Shown here in pieces: positions 31,890-40,849 of a stretch of DNA of 64,000 nt. The DNA is taken from NCBI GenBank assembly GCA_040752025.1, contig JBFMFR010000014.1:1-64000 (forward strand). Direction: 5' to 3'. The position numbers and the translations under genes were made by a program. Below the pieces are notes generated by a model, which worked only from the letters and a program-made list of their open reading frames with translations, was not told the DNA's origin and did not search any database. Within the stretch, counting starts at the first letter, position 1, and each line of letters starts with the position of its first letter. This DNA is from JBFMFR01 sp040752025. Lineage in GTDB: Bacteria; Chloroflexota; Anaerolineae; Anaerolineales; UBA4823.

Positions 31890-32393
31890 TTGAGTGAATC
31901 GAAACACAAACCGCGTGGCTGGCGGCTGTGGGTGCAGCGCATTGCCTCCACCCCTGGCATGACGGCCATTTTCTCTCACATCGTTCATTACGTTGACCGC
32001 CCCTTTTTGCGCATCTCCGGCGGGCGTTTTTCGCTTTCCGGTTTCCTGGCCGGCTGGCCGACCGTGGTATTGACCACGGTCGGGGCCAAAAGCGGTCTGC
32101 CGCGCACCACGCCCCTGGTAGGCATTGAAGATGGCGAGAATGTGATCCTGATCGCCTCCAACTTCGGCCGTCCGCACCACCCCGACTGGTATTACAATCT
32201 CAAAGCCCATCCTCTGGCTACCCTGACCCTGCGCGGGCGTGCACGCCCGTACCTGGCGCGTGAAGCCACTGAGGGAGAGCGCCAGCGCTGCTGGGAGCTG
32301 GCTGCACAGGTATACATCGGTTTTCCACTGTACCAGCAGCGCGCCGGCCAACGCCGAATACCTATCCTGGTGTTAGTCCCGCAAGAGCCATAG
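31890..32393 (+). CDS. Deazaflavin-type nitroreductase-family protein
   Basis: 167 residues from TTG 31890, which has GGAGG 9 bases upstream; an ATG at 31863 would add nine residues ahead of it. The barrel motif VVLTTVGAKSGLPRTTPLVG and the NFGRPHHPDWYYNLKAHP segment place it in the same DUF385 family as the gene at 26895. A palindrome, AGACTCC-C-GGAGTCT (31841-31855), lies just upstream and may be an operator. A single-gene unit by spacing. The cofactor, F420 or other, is inferred from the family. Confidence 0.78.
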   Translation: MSESKHKPRGWRLWVQRIASTPGMTAIFSHIVHYVDRPFLRISGGRFSLSGFLAGWPTVVLTTVGAKSGLPRTTPLVGIEDGENVILIASNFGRPHHPDWYYNLKAHPLATLTLRGRARPYLAREATEGERQRCWELAAQVYIGFPLYQQRAGQRRIPILVLVPQEP

Positions 32394-32457
32394 AAGCCTG
32401 GCGGATTTTGTGATATATTTCGGGGGCGAAAACTAATTTTACGCTTGTGAGGAACCT

Positions 32458-32979
32458 ATGTCACTACGTTCAGAACGTGCCAAACGACGCGCTGCCCAGC
32501 GGCGCAACCAACGCATCGCCGTGATCGTGATTGGGCTCTTGGTAGTCGCCGGGGCAGCTTTCCTGGCTTTTCGAGCCTTCAAACCGGGTGCGCCTGCTCA
32601 GGAGGCGGCCGGGGATGAGATCACCACGGCTTCCGGCTTGAAATACCAGGACCTGGTATTGGGAACGGGAGACGAACAAGTTAAAATGGGCGATTCGGTT
32701 ACAGTGGATTACACCGGCTGGCTGGAGGATGGCACTAAGTTCGATTCATCCCTGGACCGCGGTGAGCCTTTTGAGTTCGTGGTGGGGATGGGCATGGTCA
32801 TTCCAGGTTGGGATGAGGGCTTGCTGGGTATGAAAGCCGGCGGCAAACGTAAATTGATCATTCCCCCGGATTTAGGCTATGGATCGCGCGGCGCCGGAAA
32901 TATTATCCCTCCTAATGCCACGCTGATTTTTGAAGTGGAACTGCTCAGTTTCGACAGCCAGGGCGTGATTGCCAAATAG
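32458..32979 (+). CDS. Membrane-anchored FKBP-type peptidyl-prolyl isomerase
   Basis: 173 residues. A basic N-terminus and one helix (IAVIVIGLLVVAGAAFLAF) anchor the protein, with the FKBP domain (about 60-170) outside. The domain shows VTVDYTGWLEDGTKFDSS, FVVGMGMVIPGWDEGL and GYGSRGAGNIIPPNATLIFEVEL, including the Asp, Phe, Trp and Tyr of the active site. It should help fold exported proteins. A strong terminator follows directly. Confidence 0.92.
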   Translation: MSLRSERAKRRAAQRRNQRIAVIVIGLLVVAGAAFLAFRAFKPGAPAQEAAGDEITTASGLKYQDLVLGTGDEQVKMGDSVTVDYTGWLEDGTKFDSSLDRGEPFEFVVGMGMVIPGWDEGLLGMKAGGKRKLIIPPDLGYGSRGAGNIIPPNATLIFEVELLSFDSQGVIAK

Positions 32980-32983
32980 TCAA

Positions 32984-33009
32984 GGGCGGGTCATTCCAAT
33001 GACCCGCCC
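32984..33009. terminator. Perfect 11-base-pair bidirectional terminator hairpin
   Basis: GGGCGGGTCAT (32984-32994), loop TCCA, ATGACCCGCCC (32999-33009). It lies between the FKBP gene (+) and the aminotransferase (-), both ending within 10 bases, and serves both. T-runs are short on either side. Confidence 0.75.
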
Positions 33010-33018
33010 CGGTAAAAT

Positions 33019-34254
33019 CTAGAAAACGCTCGTCTGGCCGATTTTCTCTTGCAGCACACGCCCCAGGCGGGCGATGCCTTCCATAATCTTCTCGTTGGAG
33101 GCATTCGAGAAGTTTATTCGCATGGTGTTATGCCCGCCCCCGCTGGGATAGAATGGCGAGCCGGGCACGAAGGCTACTTTCTGTTCGACTGCGGCCTTGA
33201 GCACCTCGGCGGAGCTTAGATCATCCGGCAGGATGCCCCACAGGAACAGGCCGCCTTCCGGGTGCGTCCAGTCCACGCCGGGCGGGAAATAGGCGTCCAT
33301 TGCCCCCAACATAACATCCCGGCGTTCGCCATATACCTGGCGGATCAGCTTGATATGCTGGTCCAGGAATCCATGCCGCGAGACCTCGTAAGCTACCAAC
33401 TGGTTGAAAGTTGAGGTATGCAGGTCTGCACCTTGCTTGGCCTGCACCAGCTTGCGGATCACCTCTGGCGGCGCTACCACCCAGGCCAGGCGGATGCCGG
33501 GGGCCAGTGTCTTCGAGAAAGTGCTCAAGTAAATCACGTTCCCGCGGTAGCAGCTATCGTCTTCGCCACGGAATTGGCTGTCCAATACAACCACGGGCGG
33601 GATATGCTCACCCTCGTAGCGCAGCTGACCATAGGGATCGTCTTCTACGATCGGTACGCCGTAGCGATCGGCCAGCTCGATCAGCTTGTGGCGGCGCTCC
33701 AAAGACAGGGTCACGCCGGTTGGGTTTTGGAAATTCGGCAGCACGTAGATGAATTTCGGCCCGCTGCGTAGTGCGTCCTCCAGCGCATCGGTGATCATGC
33801 CATTGTCGTCCATAGGAACGGTTACGTACTCTGCACCGTAGGCGCTCCAGGCCTGTAGCGCTCCCAGGTAAGTGGGCGACTCGACCAGCACGCGGTCCCC
33901 CGGGTTGATCAGGATCTTGCCCAGCAGGTCCAGGGCTTGCTGTGAGCCGGAGGTCACCAGGACATTATCCGGTGTGACCTCGAGCCCATAGCGGGAGGTG
34001 TGGCGTACGATTTGTTCTCGCAGCGGCATGTAGCCTTCAGTAGTGCTGTATTGCAGCGCCAGCGCACCCTGGTCGCGCAGCACACGGTCGCAAGCCTCAC
34101 GAAATTCATCGATTGGAAAAACATCAGGAGCGGGCAGGCCTCCTGCAAAGGAAATGATGTCAGGTAGTTCAGTAAGCTTGAGAAGTTCGCGAATGGCCGA
34201 GCTGCTCATTCGCTGGGTTCGCTGTGCAAAGCGATGATCCCAAGGGGTCTGCAT
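33019..34254 (-). CDS. PLP-dependent aminotransferase, fold type I (LysN/2-aminoadipate type)
   Basis: 411 residues of the class I/II aminotransferases without the GntR domain. Seen are FAGGLPAPDVFP at the start, TSGSQQALDLLGK (phosphate-binding turn), PNFQNPTGVTLS, VEDDPYGQLRYE, and the PLP lysine in YLSTFSKTLAPGIRLAW, then MRINFSNAS near the end (substrate carboxylate Arg). Such enzymes act on 2-aminoadipate, aromatic or branched-chain amino acids; the substrate is not fixed by the motif. GGAG precedes the ATG. It follows the SHMT-GcvT gene in the same direction with a hairpin between. Confidence 0.9.
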   Translation of the reverse strand: MQTPWDHRFAQRTQRMSSSAIRELLKLTELPDIISFAGGLPAPDVFPIDEFREACDRVLRDQGALALQYSTTEGYMPLREQIVRHTSRYGLEVTPDNVLVTSGSQQALDLLGKILINPGDRVLVESPTYLGALQAWSAYGAEYVTVPMDDNGMITDALEDALRSGPKFIYVLPNFQNPTGVTLSLERRHKLIELADRYGVPIVEDDPYGQLRYEGEHIPPVVVLDSQFRGEDDSCYRGNVIYLSTFSKTLAPGIRLAWVVAPPEVIRKLVQAKQGADLHTSTFNQLVAYEVSRHGFLDQHIKLIRQVYGERRDVMLGAMDAYFPPGVDWTHPEGGLFLWGILPDDLSSAEVLKAAVEQKVAFVPGSPFYPSGGGHNTMRINFSNASNEKIMEGIARLGRVLQEKIGQTSVF

Positions 34255-34285
34255 ATTTTTCTCCTTATCAGGCTTTGGAAATGCG

Positions 34286-34316
34286 CCGTAGAACAGGTGC
34301 CGCGCCTGTCCTACGG
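34286..34316. terminator. Intercistronic hairpin between the SHMT-GcvT and aminotransferase genes
   Basis: CCGTAGAACAGG (34286-34297) and CCTGTCCTACGG (34305-34316) pair with one mismatch around a 7-base loop. It may end most transcripts of the large gene or protect its 3' end. No T-run follows on the minus strand. Confidence 0.5.
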
Positions 34317-34328
34317 GGATATATTGGT

Positions 34329-37300
34329 TTATTTCGGGAAGCGGCTGACGACCGTTGCTGGGGTAGGGATCAGCGACTTATCGCCCAGGACGAAGTCGGC
34401 TGGCGCCTTGCCGGTCTTATCCGGCGCGCTCTGGTAGATCAGGATTGGCGTACCCTCCTCAGCATTCTTCAGGTCCAGGAAAGCCTGTCCGGTCAGGAAG
34501 CCCTGGCTATCCGCCGCACAGCTTGTCACCCAGCCGATGACGCGCCCGCGCCGGTCGAGGACCGGGTCGCCATTGTGCGCCATGCGTACGCCCTTCTCGT
34601 TGAAGCGGAAGCGCACCACCACGCCCTGGCGGTTCTTTTCTCGCTGCAGGAAGGCCTCGCGCCCGATGAACCAGGCCTTGTAGGTTTTTACGTAGCTGCC
34701 AAAACCAGCCTCGCCCACGCCCAGGTCCGGCGCGCCGCGCTGTCCAGAGCCGGCCCCCATCTCGTGGCCGTAGAGCGGCAGCCCGGCCTCCGTGCGCAGC
34801 GAGTCGCGCGCTCCTAACCCGACCGGCTTCAGCCCGAACGCTTCGCCGGCCTTGAGCAGAGCCTGGAACAGGGCTGCGGCCTGGTCCGGGTGGACGAACA
34901 GTTCGAAGGCCATCTTCTCACCGGTGTAACCGGTGCGTGAAACCACCAGGTCGAAGCCGCCCACCAGCGCCTCGCACAACTGCGTGCGCTTCAGCGCCAG
35001 GATGCGCTGGCGCGTTTCGGCGTCTGCGCCCAGGGCCAGCAGAATGTCGCGCGAGCGTGGGCCTTGCAATGCGATGTCGACGCGCATCTCGGCGCCTTCT
35101 TTGGGGTCGCGCAGGTTGCGCAGGGTCACATTACGCCCGTAAGCTCGTGTGCAGGGACGCTGTTCGCTCACTCTCACAGCGCCATCTTTGATCGCGTTCA
35201 GCCAGGCCCAATCCTTATCATCGTTGGAGGCATTCACCACTACCAGGAATTTTTCCACCCCACGATGATAAACCAGCAGGTCATCGATCACCTCAGCGTT
35301 GGCATTCAAAAAATGTGTATAGCATGACTCGCCGACATCCAACCCACTGATATCATTGCCAACCACGCTGTCCAGGAATACGGCTGAATCAGGGCCTTCG
35401 ACTTGATAGACACCCATGTGGGCCACATCGAACACGCCCGCCGCCTGGCGCACCGCCATGTGTTCTTCGAGCACCGAGGAATACCACACGGGCATCTCCC
35501 AGCCGGCGAATGGGATGATCTTAGCGCCCAGCGCCTTATGGGTTTCGTAGATCGGTGTGCGCCGTAGAGGGGTTTCTTTTTCCTGCCAATTGAAGAGCGG
35601 CAGCGGTTGGCCGGAGTGCCGTGAGGTGCCGATGAAGTAGGGTTTATCCATATCGACAGGATTGTCATCGAGCATCGGCTGGGCCTTGGCAGTGGATGCG
35701 CTGACCCACACCGGGCCGGGCAGTTTGCGCAGCAGGTCATCATCGAAAGCCACGTAACCATCCGAAAGGTCGCGCAGCCAGGCGGCTGTCAGGCTTGCCT
35801 GCTCGGCGGACAGGCTCAGGCGGAACACATAGGGCTTTACGCAGGTCAATACACCGTTGACTTCGCCCTGCGCTGTATACAGGCGCGTGGCCTGGCTTTG
35901 GCCGGGTTGCAGGGCTTCCACGTCACTGGCAAAAGCGAAGTTCAGGAAAGGCCGGATGCGCTCGCCGCCCAGTTCGAAGACCGCCTGCTTACTTGCCGGT
36001 TTGTCGTCGATGTAATAAAAGTGCGGATAACCGTGAGTGGTTGGCTCGAAATCCATCCCGGCAGCCAGCGCCAGTTTGCGCACACTCAACTTGGCATCTT
36101 CCAGCACGGTGAAATCTACCTTGGCCCGCCTTCCCACTCCCTTGCGGCCTTCCACGCTATAGGGGCTGGTGGCTTTCAGGATATCTGAGATGATATCTGC
36201 CAGCGCGATCATCTCAGGCTCTTTGAAGCCGCGCTGTGTCACCCAGGGCGTGCCCATGCGAATCCCGGAAGGATCGAAGGCAGATTTGTCGCCCGGGATC
36301 GTGTTGCGGTTGACCACAATCCCGGCGATGTCCAGGATGCGGGCAGCCTGGTCGCCGGACAGCGTCACGCCCTCTGGGCCCTGGACCGAGCTGCAATCCA
36401 GGTTCATCAGGTGGGTGTTCGTGCCGCCGTAGGGGATGTGGAAGCCGTGTTCGCATAGCCTTTCAGTGAACACGGCGCAGTTCTTCACGATTTGTTGTTG
36501 CAATTGTTTGAATTGTTCCGTTTGCGCCAGTTTGAAAGTTAATGCAATCGCGGCAAAAACGTTCACATGCGGGCCGCCTTGCTCGCCGGGGAAAACTGCC
36601 CGGTCGATTTTACGCGCCAGGCTGGGGTCAGTGGTCAGGATGCAGGCTCCGCGTGGCCCGCACAACGATTTGTGCGTTGTGAAAGTGATCACATCCGCGT
36701 AGCCGACGGGTGAGGGGTAGACACCGCCTGCCACCAATCCGGCTACGTGGGCGATATCTGCAAACAGGTAGGCGCCCACGGATTTTGCGATCTCCCGGAA
36801 GCGCGCCCAGTCCACTGCCCAGGGATAGGATGAATAACCGGCGATGATGAACTTGGGTTTGTGCTGCCGCGCCAGTTCTTCCACCTGCTCGTAATTGATT
36901 TGTTGGGTGTCTGGATCGACGGTGTAGTGTATGGCATTGTAGTACTTCCCCGAGCGGTTGGCTGAAGATCCATGTGAGAGGTGCCCGCCGTGCAGCAGGT
37001 TCATGCCCATGATGGTGTCGCCCGGGTTGACCAGGGCGTGGTAAACGGCGTTATTGGCTGGCGCGCCGGAGAGCGCCTGCACGTTGACGAAGATCTGCTC
37101 TGCAGAGATGCCATTGGCGGCAAAGGTTTCGGCACAGCGGTGGCGGGCCAGTTCTTCCATCGTGTCGGCGTATTCAACGCCTTTGTAATAACGGGGGTCA
37201 GCATAACGCCGGAATTGTCCCAGGCGCACCTTATAATCTAAAATATCTGCCTCGTTCAAACGGCGCGTCTCTTCATCCGGGTAACCTTCGGCGTAGATAT

Positions 37301-37463
37301 TCTGGAAAGCTGAAGACAACGCTTCGCGCACTGCCAGAGGCGCCTGGCTCTCGCTGGGGATCAAGATCAGCTTGCGCACCTGGCGTTCGGCTTCCAATTG
37401 GGTCAGATCGAACAAATCTGGATCCAGATCGGCCATGCAGCCGCGGAACAAGAAATCATTCAT
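34329..37463 (-). CDS. Fused serine hydroxymethyltransferase and glycine-cleavage T-protein
   Basis: 1044 residues. The N-terminal part (about 1-450) is SHMT, converting serine and THF to glycine and methylene-THF: SESQAPLAVREALSSAF, HGGHLSHG, and the PLP Lys265 in FTTHKSLCGPRGA. A linker of about 180 residues follows (450-628). The C-terminal part (about 628-1044) is aminomethyltransferase GcvT: FAGWEMPVWYSSVLEEHMAV, ALQGPRSRDILLAL, SRTGYTGEKMAFELFV. One chain thus couples two one-carbon reactions through a shared folate product. All key motifs are present. GGAG is 6 bases before the ATG, and a leader hairpin lies at 37513. GcvP and GcvH are not in the window. Confidence 0.92.
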   Translation of the reverse strand: MNDFLFRGCMADLDPDLFDLTQLEAERQVRKLILIPSESQAPLAVREALSSAFQNIYAEGYPDEETRRLNEADILDYKVRLGQFRRYADPRYYKGVEYADTMEELARHRCAETFAANGISAEQIFVNVQALSGAPANNAVYHALVNPGDTIMGMNLLHGGHLSHGSSANRSGKYYNAIHYTVDPDTQQINYEQVEELARQHKPKFIIAGYSSYPWAVDWARFREIAKSVGAYLFADIAHVAGLVAGGVYPSPVGYADVITFTTHKSLCGPRGACILTTDPSLARKIDRAVFPGEQGGPHVNVFAAIALTFKLAQTEQFKQLQQQIVKNCAVFTERLCEHGFHIPYGGTNTHLMNLDCSSVQGPEGVTLSGDQAARILDIAGIVVNRNTIPGDKSAFDPSGIRMGTPWVTQRGFKEPEMIALADIISDILKATSPYSVEGRKGVGRRAKVDFTVLEDAKLSVRKLALAAGMDFEPTTHGYPHFYYIDDKPASKQAVFELGGERIRPFLNFAFASDVEALQPGQSQATRLYTAQGEVNGVLTCVKPYVFRLSLSAEQASLTAAWLRDLSDGYVAFDDDLLRKLPGPVWVSASTAKAQPMLDDNPVDMDKPYFIGTSRHSGQPLPLFNWQEKETPLRRTPIYETHKALGAKIIPFAGWEMPVWYSSVLEEHMAVRQAAGVFDVAHMGVYQVEGPDSAVFLDSVVGNDISGLDVGESCYTHFLNANAEVIDDLLVYHRGVEKFLVVVNASNDDKDWAWLNAIKDGAVRVSEQRPCTRAYGRNVTLRNLRDPKEGAEMRVDIALQGPRSRDILLALGADAETRQRILALKRTQLCEALVGGFDLVVSRTGYTGEKMAFELFVHPDQAAALFQALLKAGEAFGLKPVGLGARDSLRTEAGLPLYGHEMGAGSGQRGAPDLGVGEAGFGSYVKTYKAWFIGREAFLQREKNRQGVVVRFRFNEKGVRMAHNGDPVLDRRGRVIGWVTSCAADSQGFLTGQAFLDLKNAEEGTPILIYQSAPDKTGKAPADFVLGDKSLIPTPATVVSRFPK

Positions 37464-37512
37464 AGGAATCTCCTGTGCATTCTAGGGGTGAAGGAAAGAG
37501 GGCTGAAGGCAA

Positions 37513-37540
37513 GGCGCGCTGCACCCAACGTGCACGCGCC
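37513..37540 (-). promoter_or_regulatory. GC-rich leader hairpin before the SHMT-GcvT gene
   Basis: GGCGCGCTGCAC (37513-37524) pairs with GTGCACGCGCC (37530-37540) with one bulge. It lies about 50 bases upstream of the start codon. I looked for the glycine riboswitch core and did not find it. The remaining gap (37541-37738) shows no gene. Confidence 0.35.
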
Positions 37541-37738
37541 TGAGCCATTTGACATTCATCCATCTTAATTCGATTGTAGCCCCCTATGAGAGGTGGGTCA
37601 AGTGACTTTATACATAAAACCCACTATGAAGAATTCATGTAGCCGCTGGCCGCGATTGTATGATCTTTCAGCGCTCATGAGGGGTAGATTCTATAGAATA
37701 CTTCTAAAAAACTCGATTGACCAGGAAAGACTTGCGCC

Positions 37739-38896
37739 ATGCTCTCTCATTACACCCCGTTCGTTGCCGTTGTGCTCGTTCTGATATTGGCTGCCGGTTG
37801 CGCCAAAGCCACGCCGCAAGAAACCCCTACACCGGAGGTGCCTGCGCCCACTTCGACTCCGGCGCCGGCCACGGACCTGCCGCCGGTGCCGGTAGATACG
37901 CCCACTGCCGCGCCGCAGCCAACTTCAGCCTCCCCGCTAAAGACTGGCCCCCAACCGCTGCCTGCCTTGCAACCCATCACGGTCGAGAACGCTGCCAAAG
38001 TGCACCTTCTCAGCACCCTGGCTATCCCGAGCTACGTGCGCGGCCAGATCAGCCAGTGCAGCCTGGCGTTCAGCCCGGATGGCAGCCTGCTTGCCGGCGC
38101 CTGCGGGCGCAACCAGGTACCCGTATGGGAAGTGCACAGCGGCCGGGTTCGCCATTTGCTCTATGAAAAGCCTCACCAGATGGTAGCCTGCGCCTTCAGC
38201 CCGGATGGCAGCACCATCGCCTGTGGCGGCTTCGACAGGAAGATCACCTTCTGGAACGCGCAAACCGGCGAGAAAACCAGCGAATTTATCGCCCACATCA
38301 GCCCGGTGTGGAAGCTCAGCTATAGCCCGGATGGGAGAAAATTGGTATCGTGCAGCCTGACGGACGATGTACGCCTGTGGGATGCTGGGAGCGCTGAGAT
38401 GCTTTGGAGTTATAAGGAAATCACGGCCTTCCTGAGCGTCTCTTTCGATCCGTCTGGCGAGCGCATCGCCTACGGCGGCCGCTGGGGCAGCGCCGGAATA
38501 TTGGATGCACTCACCGGGGAAAGAATCACTGAGTTGGAGAAACTGCAGCAGCCCTTCGGCGATGTAACCTTCAGTCCTTCTGGGAAGCTAATCGCTGCTG
38601 GCGCTGACGATGATCATGCGTACCTGTGGGATGCAGGCACTGACCAGCTTTTAGCCACCTTCACCGGGCATGGCGGTTACGTCAATGGCGTGAGCTTCAA
38701 CCCTGCTGAAACGTTACTGGCTTCCGGCAGCCACGACAAAACCCTGGGCATCTGGGATATCGCAGGCGGGCAACTGCTGCGCACGCTGGATGGGCATACT
38801 AACACCGTCTTGCGCGTGGCCTTCAACCCCGATGGTACCCTGATCGCTTCGATCAGTTGGGATGGCAGCGTGCGTCTGTGGGGAGTGGCCGACTGA
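37739..38896 (+). CDS. WD40-repeat lipoprotein
   Basis: 385 residues: a lipoprotein signal (VLVLILAAGCAK, Cys21), a Thr/Pro/Ala-rich linker to about residue 65, and about seven WD40 blades. Repeats are recognised by FSPDGS, IWDI, LWDAG and GH at regular steps (for example AFSPDGSTIACGG, SYSPDGRKLVSCS, SFNPAETLLASGS). It should form a beta-propeller on the outer face of the membrane and bind another protein; a partner is not evident from neighbours. It is a single gene before the ABC exporter. Confidence 0.85.
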   Translation: MLSHYTPFVAVVLVLILAAGCAKATPQETPTPEVPAPTSTPAPATDLPPVPVDTPTAAPQPTSASPLKTGPQPLPALQPITVENAAKVHLLSTLAIPSYVRGQISQCSLAFSPDGSLLAGACGRNQVPVWEVHSGRVRHLLYEKPHQMVACAFSPDGSTIACGGFDRKITFWNAQTGEKTSEFIAHISPVWKLSYSPDGRKLVSCSLTDDVRLWDAGSAEMLWSYKEITAFLSVSFDPSGERIAYGGRWGSAGILDALTGERITELEKLQQPFGDVTFSPSGKLIAAGADDDHAYLWDAGTDQLLATFTGHGGYVNGVSFNPAETLLASGSHDKTLGIWDIAGGQLLRTLDGHTNTVLRVAFNPDGTLIASISWDGSVRLWGVAD

Positions 38897-39047
38897 AGAT
38901 ACGCCGGACAACCGGTAATCGATTGCGTTTGCTCTGGGGCATCCCTTAGCCCCAGATGAGTGTTATTCGGGAGACCGAAACCTGTAGCCCCGGTTATGGA
39001 CAAATATGCTACAATTCTGCTCCAATTACGCTATTTGGAGCCAGCCT

Positions 39048-40043
39048 ATGAGCGCTTCACACGCGCCGGACGATGCCATATTTGTCGAAAATTTGAGCAA
39101 GACCTATCAGGTGCCTGAACGGGAAGGCGGTTTTCGCGCTGCGGTGCGCAGTTTCTTCCGCCGGCGCTACAAGGAAGTGCCGGCCGTGCAAAGCGTCAGC
39201 TTCCGCATTGCCCCTGGGGAGATCGTTGGTTTTCTGGGTCCCAACGGCGCTGGCAAAACCACCACCCTCAAGATGCTTTCTGGCCTCTTACATCCCACTG
39301 CGGGCCAGGCCAGGGTCTTGGGTTTTACCCCCTGGAAACTCGAAGCCGATTACCTGAAAGCCATGACCCTGGTGATGGGCCAGCGCAACCGCCTTTCCTG
39401 GGATATCCCCGCCGCCGATTCGCTCCTGCTCAACCAGGCCATCTATCGCATCAGCGATGAGCAGTATCGCCGCACGCTTCAAGAGTTGGATGAATTGCTT
39501 GAGCTCACGCCCATTATGAAAAAACCTGTGCGCAACCTCTCGCTGGGCGAGCGCATGAAGTGCGAGCTGGCAGCCGGGCTTCTCCACCGGCCCAAGATCC
39601 TCTTTCTGGATGAACCGACCATCGGGCTCGATATCACTGCTCAAGTGCGCATTCGCGCTTTCTTACAAGAATACAACCGCCTCACCGGCGCGACCATCTT
39701 GCTCACCAGTCATTACATGGCCGATGTCACAGCCCTGTGCCAGCGGATCATCATCATCCATCAAGGCCAACTCAAATATGATGGCGATATCACTGAGCTA
39801 TCTCACAAGATTGCGCCTTATAAACGCATCGGCGTTGCCTTGGGAGAAGCGCGCCAGTGCGATTTAAGTTGTTATGGAACGCTTGTCCAGGCAGATGGCA
39901 ACCATGGTAAGCAATACATTCAAGTCAAAGCGGAGGAAGTCAATGCCATAACCGCCCAAATTCTACAAGATTTGCCGGTTCATGACTTGACCATCGAAGA
40001 TCCTCCCATCGAGAACGTGATCGAGCGCGCTTTCCAGGAGTAG
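39048..40043 (+). CDS. ABC-2 type exporter ATP-binding protein
   Basis: 331 residues. Walker A GPNGAGKTTT, Q-loop VMGQRNRL, signature NLSLGERMK and Walker B ILFLDEPTIGLD are all present, followed by a C-terminal tail. The N-terminal insertion (EGGFRAAVRSFFRRRYKEV) is typical of the subfamily whose operons have two permeases of the COG4587 and COG3694 type (viologen-exporter-like). TTGGAG lies 7 bases before ATG 39048; an in-frame ATG at 39006 is less likely. It is first in a three-gene operon. Confidence 0.9.
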   Translation: MSASHAPDDAIFVENLSKTYQVPEREGGFRAAVRSFFRRRYKEVPAVQSVSFRIAPGEIVGFLGPNGAGKTTTLKMLSGLLHPTAGQARVLGFTPWKLEADYLKAMTLVMGQRNRLSWDIPAADSLLLNQAIYRISDEQYRRTLQELDELLELTPIMKKPVRNLSLGERMKCELAAGLLHRPKILFLDEPTIGLDITAQVRIRAFLQEYNRLTGATILLTSHYMADVTALCQRIIIIHQGQLKYDGDITELSHKIAPYKRIGVALGEARQCDLSCYGTLVQADGNHGKQYIQVKAEEVNAITAQILQDLPVHDLTIEDPPIENVIERAFQE

Positions 40044-40051
40044 AGACCACA

Positions 40052-40849
40052 ATGTGGCAAATTTACCGGCGTTTCTGGCAGGTCAATTGGGCAGAGCAGT
40101 GGCAGTACCGGGCTAACCTGCTCATGTACCTGCTGTACTGGTTGGTCTCTCCGATCATTTACCTGGCGGTCTGGACCACGATTGCCAACAGCCGCGGCAG
40201 CGTGAGCGGTTTGACTGCCAACGATTTTGCTACGTACTACCTGACTTTGTTGATCGTTGACCAATTGACCAGCGATATCACCATTCACATACTGGCTTAT
40301 AAGATCCAGGATGGCACGCTCTCCGGCGAGTTGCTCAGGCCGGTGCATCCCATCCTGACCAATGTGCTGGTGAATAACCTGGCTTTCAAAGCGCTGACCT
40401 TTATTGTTTTGATCCCAATCTGGTTGGTCCTTTACCTGTTGTTCCAGCCCGCTTATGGCATGGTAACGATCCAGACTGTGCTGCTGGCCCTCCCGGCGGT
40501 TGCTTTGGGTTTTGGAATCAACTTTCTCTTAGGTGCCAGTCTCACCTGCCTGGCATTCTGGACGACGCGCGTCTACTCACTCTCGGAATTTTACTTCGCC
40601 CTGGCAACGTTATTCTCCGGGCAGTTTGTCCCATTGCAGTTGATGCCCTCTGTAATCCAGCAAGCTGCCAACTTCCTGCCGTTTCAGTTCTATATCTATT
40701 TCCCCATCCAGGTTATCTTGGGGCGAGTTCCGTTTGAGGTCTATTTACGTAACCTGTTTATTGGCCTGGTCTGGATGGCGCTGGCCTATTTGCTCTTCCG
40801 TTGGATTTGGCGGCAGGGGCTCAAACACTTTTCGGCGGTTGGCGCGTAG
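40052..40849 (+). CDS. ABC-2 type exporter permease, first subunit
   Basis: 265 residues with six predicted helices (LLMYLLYWLVSPIIYLAVW, TFIVLIPIWLVLYLLF, VLLALPAVALGFGINFLL and others) and the family's YQYRANL-like amphipathic start (QWQYRANLLMYLL). It lies 8 bases after the ATPase gene and abuts the second permease. The substrate is unknown; related systems export dyes, antibiotics or lipids. Confidence 0.85.
   Translation: MWQIYRRFWQVNWAEQWQYRANLLMYLLYWLVSPIIYLAVWTTIANSRGSVSGLTANDFATYYLTLLIVDQLTSDITIHILAYKIQDGTLSGELLRPVHPILTNVLVNNLAFKALTFIVLIPIWLVLYLLFQPAYGMVTIQTVLLALPAVALGFGINFLLGASLTCLAFWTTRVYSLSEFYFALATLFSGQFVPLQLMPSVIQQAANFLPFQFYIYFPIQVILGRVPFEVYLRNLFIGLVWMALAYLLFRWIWRQGLKHFSAVGA

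Noticed and set aside
34224..34817. Plus-strand frames across the aminotransferase/SHMT-GcvT junction
   Set aside because: They lie opposite the conserved GcvT C-terminus and show no family motif; shadows.
37464..37738. Glycine riboswitch before the SHMT-GcvT gene
   Set aside because: I searched for the conserved core of the tandem aptamers and found only a simple GC hairpin at 37513-37540.
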